Shown in pieces: positions 25,757 to 34,824 of a stretch of DNA of 64,000 nucleotides (within the stretch, counting starts at the first letter, position 1; each line of letters begins with the position of its first letter). The notes below the pieces were generated by a model. It had not been told where the DNA came from. It was given only the letters and a program-made list of their open reading frames with translations, and made no database searches. Position numbers and translations under genes: made by a program. This DNA comes from Anaerolineaceae bacterium (GTDB lineage: Bacteria > Chloroflexota > Anaerolineae > Aggregatilineales > Phototrophicaceae), in assembly GCA_002702065.1 (NCBI GenBank), contig NZXX01000004.1, positions 352,889 to 416,888 on the forward strand. The letters run 5' to 3'.

Positions 25757-26772
25757 CAGAGCACCTCAATTTTCGGGTCAGAAACCAGTTCATTAAAGCG
25801 GAACACCCGCATATAGATGACCGCCAGCACCACCCCGACCAGCACCAGCATCACGGCAAAAGCAGAGCCATAACCCCATTGCGCGTTGCCGAAGTAGTTC
25901 GACAGCGCACGATGATAGGCGGTCAGTGCCCACACCTCGGTGCGGTACAAGCCTGGCCCGCCGTCTGTCAGCAGCAGAATCTGCTCGAACGAGGTCAGCA
26001 GCGACAGAGTCTGGTACGTCACCACAAACAGCAGCGGCCAGCGCAGCAGCGGCAGGGTGACATAACGAATCCGCTGCATGATGGTCGAGCCATCCACCAG
26101 CGAGGCGTTCATCAGGTCTTTGGGGATCGATTCGATAGCCGAGGTAAAAATGATCATGCCGAACGACACACCAACAAAGCCGTTGACCAGAATCACAAAT
26201 TCCCAGGGGTACGCATTCAGATAATTGATCGTCGGCTGTCCCAGAAGCTGGTTGATCTGGTTGATGATTCCCTGGGGCGCTTCGGCAGCGATGCGCCGCC
26301 ACATCAGGATATAAATCGTCGCCGTGGTGATGCGCGGCAAAATCCATAACGCCCGGAAAAAGAAACCCGCCCGCCGGTCGATATGCGTCGTCAGCAGGGA
26401 CACCACCAGCGCCAGCCCCACATTAAAAAACGCCAGCGTAATCAGGACGTAAAAAACGGAATTAAAGAATATTTTCTGCGCAAACTGGTCGCTGAACATC
26501 GTCTGAAAATTCTGCAACCCGACAAATTCCCAGCGCGAGATATCGGTCGTGAAGTTGGCCGTCGCCAGGTTGGTCATACTCATCAGAATGACGATGATCA
26601 TGGGAATAAAGAAAAACAGGATCACCAGCACGCCCGCCGGGGCCAGAAAACCATACGCGCTCAGGTTCGCCCGCAGCGCCCGGCTTCGGCTTCGCTGTGC
26701 CTGTTCCGCAAGCTGTTGCTGAACAGTGGAGGAGGCCGAAGCCCCCCCCACATTTGATTCTCGCTGAGTCAT
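25756..26772 (-). CDS. CUT1 sugar permease (MalF type)
   Basis: The product is 338 residues. A cytoplasmic Gln/Arg-rich N-terminus (QQQLAEQAQRSRSRALRANL) precedes six hydrophobic helices. The EAA loop NASLVDGSTIMQRIRYVTLP near residue 225 is the ATPase docking site. With the MalG-type partner it forms the transmembrane channel of a carbohydrate ABC importer. It is 9 nt downstream of the solute-binding protein gene and overlaps the next permease by one base. The length and layout are typical; the unusual module is confined to its partner. Confidence 0.93.
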   Translation of the reverse strand: MTQRESNVGGASASSTVQQQLAEQAQRSRSRALRANLSAYGFLAPAGVLVILFFFIPMIIVILMSMTNLATANFTTDISRWEFVGLQNFQTMFSDQFAQKIFFNSVFYVLITLAFFNVGLALVVSLLTTHIDRRAGFFFRALWILPRITTATIYILMWRRIAAEAPQGIINQINQLLGQPTINYLNAYPWEFVILVNGFVGVSFGMIIFTSAIESIPKDLMNASLVDGSTIMQRIRYVTLPLLRWPLLFVVTYQTLSLLTSFEQILLLTDGGPGLYRTEVWALTAYHRALSNYFGNAQWGYGSAFAVMLVLVGVVLAVIYMRVFRFNELVSDPKIEVL

Positions 26773-26781
26773 GAACCCAAC

Positions 26782-28128
26782 CTACTGCACAACCACTTCC
26801 GGCAGTTCGTTCTGAAGCTGAGTCACCATGATATCGACCGCTTCTTCCGGGGTCGCGTCGCCCGCTTCTACCGCCTGGATACCCAGCCAGTAAGCATTTG
26901 ACCAGGCGTTCCAACCGGGGTGATTGGGCAGCGACTTCGCGTAATCCAGCATGTAGTGCGCGTTGCTCAGCACTTCATTTTCGGCGTATTCCGGCGAGTC
27001 GACCTGCGATTGCAGAATACCCAGATGGAAGCTGTCGATGGCATGACGGTTGTTGGCTTCCGGGGTCGTCACCGCTGCGATCAGCGCCATCGCCACGTCA
27101 GGATTGTCGCTGCCGCTGCTGACCAGGTAGGACAGCGGGTGCGTCACCGTGAGCGGTTCGCCCGTTTCCATCGCGGGGATCAGCGTCAGGCCAATGTTCT
27201 CCAGCAGGTAATCATTACCGCCGCGATCAGCCACATAGTTGATCGCCCAGTCCGCCCAGTTCCAGGTACCGCTGGCCGCAAACAGAACCTGTTCGGCGCT
27301 GGCAACAGACGGATGCCATTCGGATGACCAGTCGATGCCGATCAGGTCGCTGCGCATCACGCCGCTTTCAGTCATGCCGCCCAGCAGCTCATAAACTCTC
27401 AGCAGTGCTTCACGGTCGACCATGATCTCGCCAGCGTCGGTCATGATCTGGCCGCCCTGACCATAGTAGTAGTACAGGAAGTCCGGCCCGAGGCTGGGGC
27501 GATGCCAGAAACCATTACCCGGCTCGACCACACCTTCGTCGATGGCCTGCTGGGCCGTGTCGATCAGGTCCTGGAAGGTGAACTCGCCGGCGGCTACCCG
27601 GTCTGGCAGCGATTCAATTTCTTCATCGCTCCAACCCAGGTCGCTCAGCAGCAGTTTACTGTAGAAGACAGGGCGTGCTTCGGCGTCCTGTGGTATACCG
27701 TAAATCTCGCCCTGGTACATCTGCGATTCCCACAATGCGGGAACGATGTCTTCAAATTCCTCGTGCTGCGCGATCAGATCATCCAGCGGCATGATGAAAC
27801 CAGCGGCAGCCCATGCGCCGATGTCTTCGTGACCCGACAGTACGATGTCTGGCGCTTCGCCAGCCTCGGTTGCCAGCACGAATTCGTTTTTGTAGTCGCC
27901 CCAGGACTTGTTGTCCTGAACCAGTGTCAGTTCAATATCGATACCCAGTTCTTCCTCGACCTGCGCCTCGACCTCGGCAAAGTTATCACAGCGCCAGCCT
28001 TCGCCACCAGCGACGTTGGCGATACAGCGCACCGTAATGGGGACCGTGTCCTGGGCCTGAGCCGCACCAAACACGGCGGTCAGCAAAAATACTATTACAA
28101 GCAATCCGGATAAGCGTGGTTTCATCAT
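26782..28128 (-). CDS. Extracellular sugar-binding protein of ABC importer
   Basis: The product is 448 residues. The signal peptide MMKPRLSGLLVIVFLL...GAAQA is cleaved before QDTVPI; there is no lipobox Cys, so the protein is not a lipoprotein and may be held otherwise. The mature part fits family 1 binding proteins: VEAQVEEELGIDIELTL, EAGEAPDIVLSGHEDIGAWAAAG and YGIPQDAEARPVFYSKLLLS. Several Trp residues (GNGFWHRPS, SGTWNWADW) could stack on sugars. The ligand cannot be predicted. The frame extends upstream to 28203, but the tandem ATG at 28128 starts the signal peptide and is preceded by AAAGGTG. It is the first gene of the importer operon, divergent from a GntR regulator. Confidence 0.93.
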   Translation of the reverse strand: MMKPRLSGLLVIVFLLTAVFGAAQAQDTVPITVRCIANVAGGEGWRCDNFAEVEAQVEEELGIDIELTLVQDNKSWGDYKNEFVLATEAGEAPDIVLSGHEDIGAWAAAGFIMPLDDLIAQHEEFEDIVPALWESQMYQGEIYGIPQDAEARPVFYSKLLLSDLGWSDEEIESLPDRVAAGEFTFQDLIDTAQQAIDEGVVEPGNGFWHRPSLGPDFLYYYYGQGGQIMTDAGEIMVDREALLRVYELLGGMTESGVMRSDLIGIDWSSEWHPSVASAEQVLFAASGTWNWADWAINYVADRGGNDYLLENIGLTLIPAMETGEPLTVTHPLSYLVSSGSDNPDVAMALIAAVTTPEANNRHAIDSFHLGILQSQVDSPEYAENEVLSNAHYMLDYAKSLPNHPGWNAWSNAYWLGIQAVEAGDATPEEAVDIMVTQLQNELPEVVVQ

Positions 28129-28185
28129 AGAACACCTTTCCTTTATGGAAATATTTTTAGATTCGATGGATGACGGCGGCGATTG

Positions 28186-28201
28186 GTCTATAATTGTAGA
28201 C
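28186..28201 (+). promoter_or_regulatory. Candidate GntR/UTRA operator between importer and regulator
   Basis: A dyad GTCTA (28186-28190), 6-nt spacer, TAGAC (28197-28201) lies in the divergent region. The extended left half ATTGGTCTA and right half TAGACAATC resemble half-sites of the HutC-type regulators NagR/DasR, whose boxes carry TGGTCTAGAC or similar; here the halves are spread by 6 nt. The dyad is 58 nt upstream of the importer start and about 140 nt upstream of the regulator. A second, weaker dyad GTTTA-N7-TAAAC lies at 28228-28244. Confidence 0.5.
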
Positions 28202-28342
28202 AATCACTCCCTACTCCGCAATTTTTAGTTTAGGTAGATTAAACAAAAAACAAGCTAAGTTTAAGAAATCAACAAGTCTTTTGGGGCTAATCAGCCAAAC
28301 ATGCTATAAGAATCGGCAAAATTCACATTGAAGAGAACTTTT

Positions 28343-29059
28343 ATGCGGAGCAACCGGCAAGGTATAGCTTATTACCGACAAATTGCAGATATTCTCATCA
28401 AGCGTATTCACAACGGGGTCTATGCACCGGGGGAACAACTGCCTTCGGACCGCGAGCTCAGTGCAGAATTCGGGCACAACCGACATACCGTGCGTCGTGC
28501 GCTGGACGTGGTGGCAGAACACAAGCTGATCACACGGCAGCAGGGACGGGGCACATTTGTCACCACCACCGTTCCGGCAGCGCCCGAAAAGCGACACCTG
28601 TCTCTGGGGCTGATCGATATGACCCGCCAGCTGGGCGCCCGCCCGGCAGCACGCGTGCTGGAAGCCATTGTCCGCCCGGCAGATCAGGTCGCGGAGATAC
28701 TGAAGCTGAAACCATCGGATTTGATCATTTATATTCACCGCCTGCGCTATGTCGACAACACCCCGATGATTCTGGAATATATTTCAATCCCCTATGCGTT
28801 CGTGCCGGGGATCGAACATGAAGAACTGAGTCAATCGCTGCGCGACCTGATGGTGGATCAGTTCGACATCCACCTGACGGACAAGGAAGTCACCTTTGAA
28901 TCAAACGCATCCGATGGATACGTGTCGCAGATGCTGAACATCCCGCTGGGGTCGCCGGTGATGCTGGAAAAGCGGTTGTCCTACGACGCAGACCAGACAC
29001 TCTGCGAATACTCCGAGCATATCTACCGGGGGGACCGGTTCGCGTTTCGGCTCAAGTAA
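28343..29059 (+). CDS. GntR-family (HutC/UTRA) transcriptional regulator
   Basis: The product is 238 residues. The N-terminal winged helix-turn-helix is textbook GntR: IYNGVY-like 'IHNGVYAPGEQLPSDREL' then FGHNRHTVRRALDVV and QGRGTFV. Residues about 80-235 form a UTRA effector domain (LEAIVRPADQVAEILKL, IHRLRYVDNTPMILEYISI, PVMLEKRLSYDADQTLCEYS), which binds sugar phosphates or related ligands. By position it is the repressor or activator of the divergent sugar importer. ATG 28343 is preferred over an in-frame TTG at 28328, with a weak AAGAG upstream. It converges on the secreted propeller gene. Confidence 0.93.
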   Translation: MRSNRQGIAYYRQIADILIKRIHNGVYAPGEQLPSDRELSAEFGHNRHTVRRALDVVAEHKLITRQQGRGTFVTTTVPAAPEKRHLSLGLIDMTRQLGARPAARVLEAIVRPADQVAEILKLKPSDLIIYIHRLRYVDNTPMILEYISIPYAFVPGIEHEELSQSLRDLMVDQFDIHLTDKEVTFESNASDGYVSQMLNIPLGSPVMLEKRLSYDADQTLCEYSEHIYRGDRFAFRLK

Positions 29060-29120
29060 ACCAAAACGGAGACATAACACATCTCGCATCATGCCTCCGT
29101 CTGTGTAGCGCAATCACGCG

Positions 29121-31049
29121 CTAAGCTGGATTCAGAAAGTACTGCTGCTGCGTCCCTTCCGATACCCAACCGGTCACAATCTCACCATTCAGTGTCACCG
29201 CCACCGGCCACACTCGATAGCCGCCTTCACAGCGCGATTCGCCCAGCGTCGTCACCAGCGAATCGTGCGGAACCTGATGGCTGGGCAGTTCATCGGTCGG
29301 GCTGGTTCGCATCGCCAGCGTGCCGTTGGGCGTATTCGTGCGCGCCTGAACCCCGGCCTGCAACCGCGTCTGCGGTGCCAGGTTACACGGGTCCGCCGGG
29401 GCAGCAACCTGAAGCTGCGGCGTCGCCGTCGGGATGACCGCAATCTGCAATTGTGGTGTCGGGGTCGACGTGGGCAGCACGGCAATCTGTAACTCCGGCG
29501 TCGGCGTATTGGTCGGCAGCACCGCCAGGTTCCCGGCCACCACACCCGATCCTGGTTCCATGAAATAGCTGTTGGCGTCGCCCTCGGCGGACCAGCCCTC
29601 GACCGCATTGCCGGTGCGAATCTGCCACCAGGCGTACCCACCCTGGCACTGCGGTCCACCAATCACATTGAACGCCGTGCCCTCGCCGATCTGAGTTACC
29701 ACATCACCACCCGGCGCGCTTCGCACCCGCAGCGGTACACCATTGGTAAACGACACCCGCCCGGACATGCCCACCGTCAGACGCAGCGGCGGTGCGCCCT
29801 CGCAGGCCGTAATCGGCGGCGCGGCCAGTTCGTCCGGCCCATCTACGACGACACCACCCACATCGGCCACGCTGGTCAGGCCAAACGCACCGGCATCGCT
29901 GACGTAAACCACGTCGACGCTTTGCCCCTGCTCCAGTTCGAGAACCGGTACGCCAAAATCGGCGGCGAACCCTTCGACTTCAAATTCATTCATGAACAAC
30001 AGCGTCCCGGTTTCGGTCAGTGCGAGATAGCCATCCGGCGTCCCCCAGACCGCGCGCACGTTAGGCCCCAGCGGCATACGCTCATTGCTCAGCGGCGTGG
30101 CATCCGCCATAATCACGCTCCAGTGCGGGGCCATCGGTTCGCCTTCAGAGTAATACAGCAGCCATTGCCCATTCGCGGCCCACTTCGGCGAAAAATTGTG
30201 CCGTGTGCCATCCGCCCAGATCGTCAGCAGATTGTTGAAGTCGATGCCGCGCGCGATGGCGTTATAACTGGTATTCAACATCGGCAGCGGTTCGAGTGAT
30301 TCGTAATTGGGGTCATTGACCGCCAGCGCGACCTCACCCGATAAATAGCGAATGTCCTGATCCACCTGATTGTAGGCGCTGGGAACCACCGTCCCGGTGT
30401 TGACATTCCACGCCCAGGTATCCACAACCGGCACGCCACCGGCATTGATCGGCAGCATCTGGAAGTGAATGACCTCGTGGCCCAGCGCTTCATCAATATC
30501 GTAGTACACCACCAGCGGCATCCGGTAGGCGTTCAGCCCCTGCATGTTCAGCGCCGAGTTGGTCAGTTCGGCAACCGCATCGCCGGTGATAACATCCACA
30601 ATCAGCACCCGCCATGCCGCCGCGTTCGGGTCCGTATTCGCCAGCCCCACCGCCATCCGCTGTGAACTGATATTGGAGGTATGCGTGGCCCCCAGATTGA
30701 TCGTTTCGCCGGACGCTGCCTGATGCGTGCGCACGAACTGCCCGGATTCAACGTCGAAAATGCCCAGTCCCTGCACACCGGATTGCAGAGTTGCGGCCAC
30801 CAGCAAATGACGTCCGTCACGCGAAAACTGGACTGCCGGGGAGGGTGTCGCCGCTTCACCAGCGAGCTTGGGTCGCGGTAGTGTCGCCTGCTCGCCAGCC
30901 TCATTGACCCAGTGCAGCATGTCGGTGTCGCGGTTCCAGACCACCGCATACCAGGGCGAAGCGGGCAGGGTTTGTTGCAGCGCCAGCGCCGGCAGCGCCG
31001 TCAATAACAGCAGCACACCCGCCAAAAAAACGTGTAATCGAAATTTCAT
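29121..31049 (-). CDS. Secreted WD40-like/TolB propeller with SH3-like domains
   Basis: The product is 642 residues. The signal peptide is MKFRLHVFLAGVLLLL...ALALQ. Residues about 30-400 have loose propeller-type repeats (SPAVQFSRDGRHLLVAA, NLLTIWADGTRHNFSPKWAANGQWLLYYSEGE). At about 415-510 is a bacterial SH3 domain (TVGMSGRVSFTNGVPLRVRSAPGGDVVTQIGEG... described here in part) with GYAWWQIRTG; a second SH3-like domain with LAMRTSPTDELPS and GYRVWPV ends the protein. Between them is a Thr/Pro-rich three-unit repeat. SH3b domains commonly bind peptidoglycan or wall glycans, so a wall-attached sensor or structural role is possible. GAGGTTG precedes the ATG. Confidence 0.75.
   Translation of the reverse strand: MKFRLHVFLAGVLLLLTALPALALQQTLPASPWYAVVWNRDTDMLHWVNEAGEQATLPRPKLAGEAATPSPAVQFSRDGRHLLVAATLQSGVQGLGIFDVESGQFVRTHQAASGETINLGATHTSNISSQRMAVGLANTDPNAAAWRVLIVDVITGDAVAELTNSALNMQGLNAYRMPLVVYYDIDEALGHEVIHFQMLPINAGGVPVVDTWAWNVNTGTVVPSAYNQVDQDIRYLSGEVALAVNDPNYESLEPLPMLNTSYNAIARGIDFNNLLTIWADGTRHNFSPKWAANGQWLLYYSEGEPMAPHWSVIMADATPLSNERMPLGPNVRAVWGTPDGYLALTETGTLLFMNEFEVEGFAADFGVPVLELEQGQSVDVVYVSDAGAFGLTSVADVGGVVVDGPDELAAPPITACEGAPPLRLTVGMSGRVSFTNGVPLRVRSAPGGDVVTQIGEGTAFNVIGGPQCQGGYAWWQIRTGNAVEGWSAEGDANSYFMEPGSGVVAGNLAVLPTNTPTPELQIAVLPTSTPTPQLQIAVIPTATPQLQVAAPADPCNLAPQTRLQAGVQARTNTPNGTLAMRTSPTDELPSHQVPHDSLVTTLGESRCEGGYRVWPVAVTLNGEIVTGWVSEGTQQQYFLNPA
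29405..29526 (-). repeat. Three imperfect Thr/Pro-rich coding repeats
   Basis: Within the secreted propeller/SH3 gene, the unit 'LPTxTPTPxLQIAV' occurs three times in a row with small changes (LPTNTPTPELQIAV, LPTSTPTPQLQIAV, IPTATPQLQV). It is the flexible linker between the two SH3-like domains and a likely site of copy-number change. End points are approximate. Confidence 0.7.
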
Positions 31050-31183
31050 TTGGCAACCTCATATCCTTGATCCACAGTATGACATTATGGATGAATTTGA
31101 TGGTGAAGGGAAGTCAGGTGGTGGACAAAACGGGAGTGCGCTAAAGTAGAAATGCAATATGTGGCTGATGAAAGGTTCCCATT

Positions 31184-32035
31184 TTGAAAGTCCTCGTAAC
31201 AGGCAGCAGCGGTCGTATAGGCCGGTACATCGTACAGGAATTGGTAGAGGCTGGTCATCAGGTGCTGGGCATTGATCTTCAGCCACCGGAAACGCGGATC
31301 AGCCGTTTTTTGCGCGTTGATCTGACGGATGCAGGCGAGACGTTTCAGGCGGTAGCTGCTGCCGGTGCCGACGCCGTCATCCACATGGGCGCGTGGGCAG
31401 ATGCCGGGATTGTGCCGGACACGCGCACTTATAGCGATAACACTCAGGGGACATTTAATCTGTTCCAGGCGTGTGCCGACCTCGGCGTCAGGCGTGTGAT
31501 TTCGGCCTCCAGCGGGCAGGTGTACGGTTTTGACCGCCACGCACCGCTTTACCTGCCAGTTGATGAAAATCATCCCATGCGGCCCGTCAACGCCTATGCG
31601 CTTTCCAAGGTCAACGGCGAGCAGATGGCGGCTTACTTTGCCCAGACACGCGATATGACCATTCTGTCCTTCCGGCTGAATGGTATCCGCACCGTTGATG
31701 AATTACCGGATACAATTTCACAATTACAACAGGACTCCAATAAGGGTATCGGCCAGTTATGGACGCGCACCGATGCCCGCGACGCCGCTGCCGCCTGCCG
31801 CCTCGCCATCGAAACAGACGATGTACCCACCGGCGCCTACAATATCACTGGCGGGTTCGTGCTAGATGAGGAGCCGGAAACACTGGTCCGGCGGCACTTT
31901 GGGGAACAGGTCGACATTCGTGATGACCTGTCTGCTCGCCCGGCCCTGTTAGACTGCGCCAAAGCCGAAGCCGCGTTTGGCTGGCGCCCGCAGTATTTAT
32001 GGTCGATCAGCCAGCAGCATCCTGTTTCAGAATAG
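31184..32035 (+). CDS. NAD-dependent epimerase/dehydratase (extended SDR)
   Basis: The product is 283 residues. The Rossmann motif is VLVTGSSGRIGRYIVQELVE, followed by GIDLQPP, DAVIHMGAWAD, and the catalytic YALSK (Tyr-x-x-x-Lys). It is a short extended-SDR enzyme acting on a sugar, nucleotide sugar or sugar acid; uronate dehydrogenase is one possibility given the dehydratase next door, but no diagnostic residue confirms it. The start is TTG 31184 with AAAGG upstream; the residues from there begin the Rossmann strand directly. It is 57 nt upstream of the enolase-superfamily gene. A paralogue lies at 41898-42752. Confidence 0.85.
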   Translation: MKVLVTGSSGRIGRYIVQELVEAGHQVLGIDLQPPETRISRFLRVDLTDAGETFQAVAAAGADAVIHMGAWADAGIVPDTRTYSDNTQGTFNLFQACADLGVRRVISASSGQVYGFDRHAPLYLPVDENHPMRPVNAYALSKVNGEQMAAYFAQTRDMTILSFRLNGIRTVDELPDTISQLQQDSNKGIGQLWTRTDARDAAAACRLAIETDDVPTGAYNITGGFVLDEEPETLVRRHFGEQVDIRDDLSARPALLDCAKAEAAFGWRPQYLWSISQQHPVSE

Positions 32036-32092
32036 GTTTATCACAGGGAAATCCAGAGCCCTGAGCAACGCATTGCAAAAGGAGATTTTGTT

Positions 32093-33223
32093 TTGAAAAT
32101 CGTTGATGTGAAAGTGGATACCATCCATTACCGGTCCAACAAAACCCGCGACTCCGAAGGGCATGGTCACCCCGGCCCGGAGCATGACGCGACCCAGACG
32201 CTGCTGACGATCGTCACCGACGAAGGCGCGGAGGGCTATTTCTTCGGCGGCAACAAGCAGATCATCGAGAGCATGGTCAAGCCGCTGCTCATCGGCCAGG
32301 ACCCGTTTTATCATGAAAAAATCTGGCACATGCTCAAGGAACGCCAGCGGCTGGCCCTGGATCGACTGTCGGACAAAGTGCTGTGCGCGGTGGATTGTGC
32401 GCTGTGGGACCTGAAAGGCCGCTACCTCAATCAGCCTATCTATAAACTGCTGGGAGCGACCCGCACCAAAGTCCCGGCCTATGCCAGCACCATGTGTGGC
32501 GACGACCTGGAAGGCGGGCTGAACACCCCGGAAGCCTATGCCGAATTCGCCCTCCAGTGCAAGGCGCGCGGCTATACAGCCTTCAAGCTGCACACCTGGC
32601 AGCCACCCTACTCCGCCGACCCGAAGCGTGATGTAGCGGCCTGCGCAGCGGTGCGCGAAGCGGTCGGTCCGGACATGGCCCTGATGATCGACCCCTTCCA
32701 CTACTATACGCGGCATCAGGCGCTGTATCTGGGGCGCGAACTGGAGAAGCTCGATTTTTACTGGATGGAAGAACCGATGGACGAGCACAGCATGTCGTCC
32801 TACATCTGGCTGGCGGACCAGCTTGATCTGGCGATTGTCGGGCCGGAAACCGCCGAAGGCAAGATGTTCACCCGCGCCGAGTGGATCATGCACCACGCCT
32901 GCGACATGAGCCGCGTTGGCGTCGGTGATGTCGGCGGCCTGACGCCCATGATGAAAGTCGTCCATCTGGCCGAGTCATTCAATATGCAGGTGGAGTCGCA
33001 CGGGTCAGGCATCGCCAACTTGCAGGCGCTGTGTGCGATGGCGATCCCCGGCCAGTATCACGAACGCGGCCTGCTGCATCCCTTCATCGACTATGACGTG
33101 CCGCCCCCGTGGCTGAACACGCTGGAAGACCCGATGGATGACGAAGGCTTCGTCCACATTTCGGACCTGCCGGGCATGGGGCAGGACATCAACTGGGATT
33201 ACATCAAGGCGAATCTGGTGTAG
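32093..33223 (+). CDS. Enolase-superfamily (mandelate racemase-like) sugar-acid dehydratase
   Basis: The product is 376 residues. It has the two-domain enolase-superfamily design: an N-terminal capping domain and a TIM barrel with FKLHTW (Lys-x-His on strand 2), the metal-ligand series MIDPFHYY (Asp), WMEEPMD (Glu) and GPETAEG (Glu), and the general-base region VESHGSG (His). The family abstracts a proton alpha to a carboxylate; dehydration of an aldonate or uronate-derived acid is likely, but the substrate is unknown. TTG 32093 has GGAG 8 nt upstream and yields MKIVDVKVDT. Context with an epimerase/dehydrogenase and the sugar importer suggests acid-sugar catabolism. Confidence 0.88.
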   Translation: MKIVDVKVDTIHYRSNKTRDSEGHGHPGPEHDATQTLLTIVTDEGAEGYFFGGNKQIIESMVKPLLIGQDPFYHEKIWHMLKERQRLALDRLSDKVLCAVDCALWDLKGRYLNQPIYKLLGATRTKVPAYASTMCGDDLEGGLNTPEAYAEFALQCKARGYTAFKLHTWQPPYSADPKRDVAACAAVREAVGPDMALMIDPFHYYTRHQALYLGRELEKLDFYWMEEPMDEHSMSSYIWLADQLDLAIVGPETAEGKMFTRAEWIMHHACDMSRVGVGDVGGLTPMMKVVHLAESFNMQVESHGSGIANLQALCAMAIPGQYHERGLLHPFIDYDVPPPWLNTLEDPMDDEGFVHISDLPGMGQDINWDYIKANLV

Positions 33224-33249
33224 ACACCGCTGGCATAAGGAAAGCCGCC

Positions 33250-33342
33250 ATGATCAAGGGCACGCATTTATTGGTGGACTCTGCTTACAGCCGTACCCAC
33301 CGGTTGATTCTGTCTTTTTTGCAAAAACGATCAGCCAAGTAG
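33250..33342 (+). CDS. Possible 30-residue ORF or gene remnant
   Basis: ATG 33250 has AAGGA 7 nt upstream and opens a 30-codon frame (MIKGTHLLVDSAYSRTHRLI and on to ...QKRSAK) ending at TAG 33340-33342. It lies 26 nt after the enolase-superfamily gene. The good ribosome site with such a short frame suggests either a small protein or the truncated 5' end of a former gene. I see no family. The remaining bases to 33417 hold nothing else that I recognise. Confidence 0.25.
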   Translation: MIKGTHLLVDSAYSRTHRLILSFLQKRSAK

Positions 33343-33417
33343 TGATCATGGCGGTCATGGCAAATATGTGGGCATGAGCCTGGTTTACGAGGGCTGCCGG
33401 GCACCGTTACACAGTAA

Positions 33418-34824
33418 TCAACGGGGGACGGCGACCGGTTCGGCAGGCTCGGTATGGATCGTCACACGCTCCACCAGCGGCACATTGGTGCGCAGCAGTA
33501 TTTCCACGTTTTCGGCGATCCGATGGGCCGCTTCCACGCTCATCTGTGAGGGCAGTGTGACATGCATGTTGAGCGCAAAGCCACCTTCCAGCGGGTACAC
33601 ATTGACCTGATGCCAGTCCAGGTCCGGGTAATGCTGCTCCAGCTCCTGCAATACGCGCGTCTGCACCATCTGGCTTTCCTGCAAGACGCCGGAATCCGCA
33701 GCAGCATTCGACGTGTCGGTCAGGGCGGGTTCGATATGGGTCACCACATCGGCCAGTTCGGGCACATGCGCCTTCACCGCCTGCTCGAGCTGGCTCACCT
33801 GCTCGTGTGCATCAGCCAGGGTCTGGCCCGGTGGCACCTCGACATGCATTTCCAGCACCTTGCCCTGCGGCGAATCGCTGACCACGACTTCGTGCGTCGT
33901 CAGGGCGAGGCCATCAGCCTGCGCGCGGGCCAGCAGCGCATAATCCGGGTCAGCCGGTTCATTGGGGGCGAAATGCACCTCCACTTCGGTAACACCGGGC
34001 AGCTGGTTTTTCAGATGATTGCGAATCGCATCACTGATGGCAGAGGTCTGCCCGGCGGTCATTTCCGGTGCGACCTGCACATCCACGTCGATATGCGCCG
34101 CGTCGGTCGACCCCCGGCTGCGCACGCGCACCACGTTCGTCACGGCGGGTACTTCCAGCACCTGTTCAGCCAGTTCGTGTGGCGAGTAAGGCGCGCGATC
34201 CACCAGAATAGAACCGGTCTTGCGCAGGATTTTCAGCGCCGCACGACCGATTAGCACCGTCACCAGCATCGCAGCGACCACATCCGCCCAGCCCCAGCCT
34301 GCGAGGGTCACCAGCGCCATGCTGACAATCACCGATAACGTCACAAAAATATCCGCACCTGTGTTGGCAGCGTCGGCCAGCAGGATCTGCGAATTCAGGC
34401 GATTGCCCTCGCCCACCTGATAGCGGTTGACCCCGATATTAATAACCAGCGTGCCGATCATCACCGCAAAGGCCAGCGGTGTCAGCGTCGGCGGTTCACC
34501 CCCGCCCAGCCGTTCCAGTACACCCTGCACCACTTCCCATGCGGTCAGCAGCAGCAGCGCGCCAATCACCAGCGCAGCCAGCGTTTCGTAGCGGCTGTGA
34601 CCATAAGGGTGTTCGTCGTCCGGGGGTTGAGCTGAATAACGGGTCGCAATCAGCCCCACCACATTGCCAGAGCCATCGACAATCGAATGCAGGCCGTCAG
34701 CCGTGATCGCCAACGCGCCTGTTGTCAAACCAATCAGAATTTTACCGGCAGCAACGGCCAGATTGAGAACCAGTGTAATCAGCAGGACACGACGCACCTG
34801 CCGGGCATTCCCGGTATCAGCCAA
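33418..34824 (-). CDS. Cation diffusion facilitator with three tandem cytoplasmic domains
   Basis: The product is 468 residues, against about 300 for the family. The membrane part carries the CDF signature: ITADGLHSIVDGSGN (His-x-x-x-Asp in helix 2), DDEHPYGHSRYETLAAL, and in helix 5 ADAANTGADIFV, where the usual His of His-x-x-x-Asp is Asn. The exporter uses the proton gradient to expel Zn, Mn, Fe or similar ions. The C-terminal domain (VEVHFAP end) is followed by two more copies of the same ferredoxin-like fold ending VVTHIEP and VTIHTEP. TTG 34824 is the start; AAGGTC precedes it. It is a single-gene unit, convergent with the small ORF. Confidence 0.9.
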   Translation of the reverse strand: MADTGNARQVRRVLLITLVLNLAVAAGKILIGLTTGALAITADGLHSIVDGSGNVVGLIATRYSAQPPDDEHPYGHSRYETLAALVIGALLLLTAWEVVQGVLERLGGGEPPTLTPLAFAVMIGTLVINIGVNRYQVGEGNRLNSQILLADAANTGADIFVTLSVIVSMALVTLAGWGWADVVAAMLVTVLIGRAALKILRKTGSILVDRAPYSPHELAEQVLEVPAVTNVVRVRSRGSTDAAHIDVDVQVAPEMTAGQTSAISDAIRNHLKNQLPGVTEVEVHFAPNEPADPDYALLARAQADGLALTTHEVVVSDSPQGKVLEMHVEVPPGQTLADAHEQVSQLEQAVKAHVPELADVVTHIEPALTDTSNAAADSGVLQESQMVQTRVLQELEQHYPDLDWHQVNVYPLEGGFALNMHVTLPSQMSVEAAHRIAENVEILLRTNVPLVERVTIHTEPAEPVAVPR

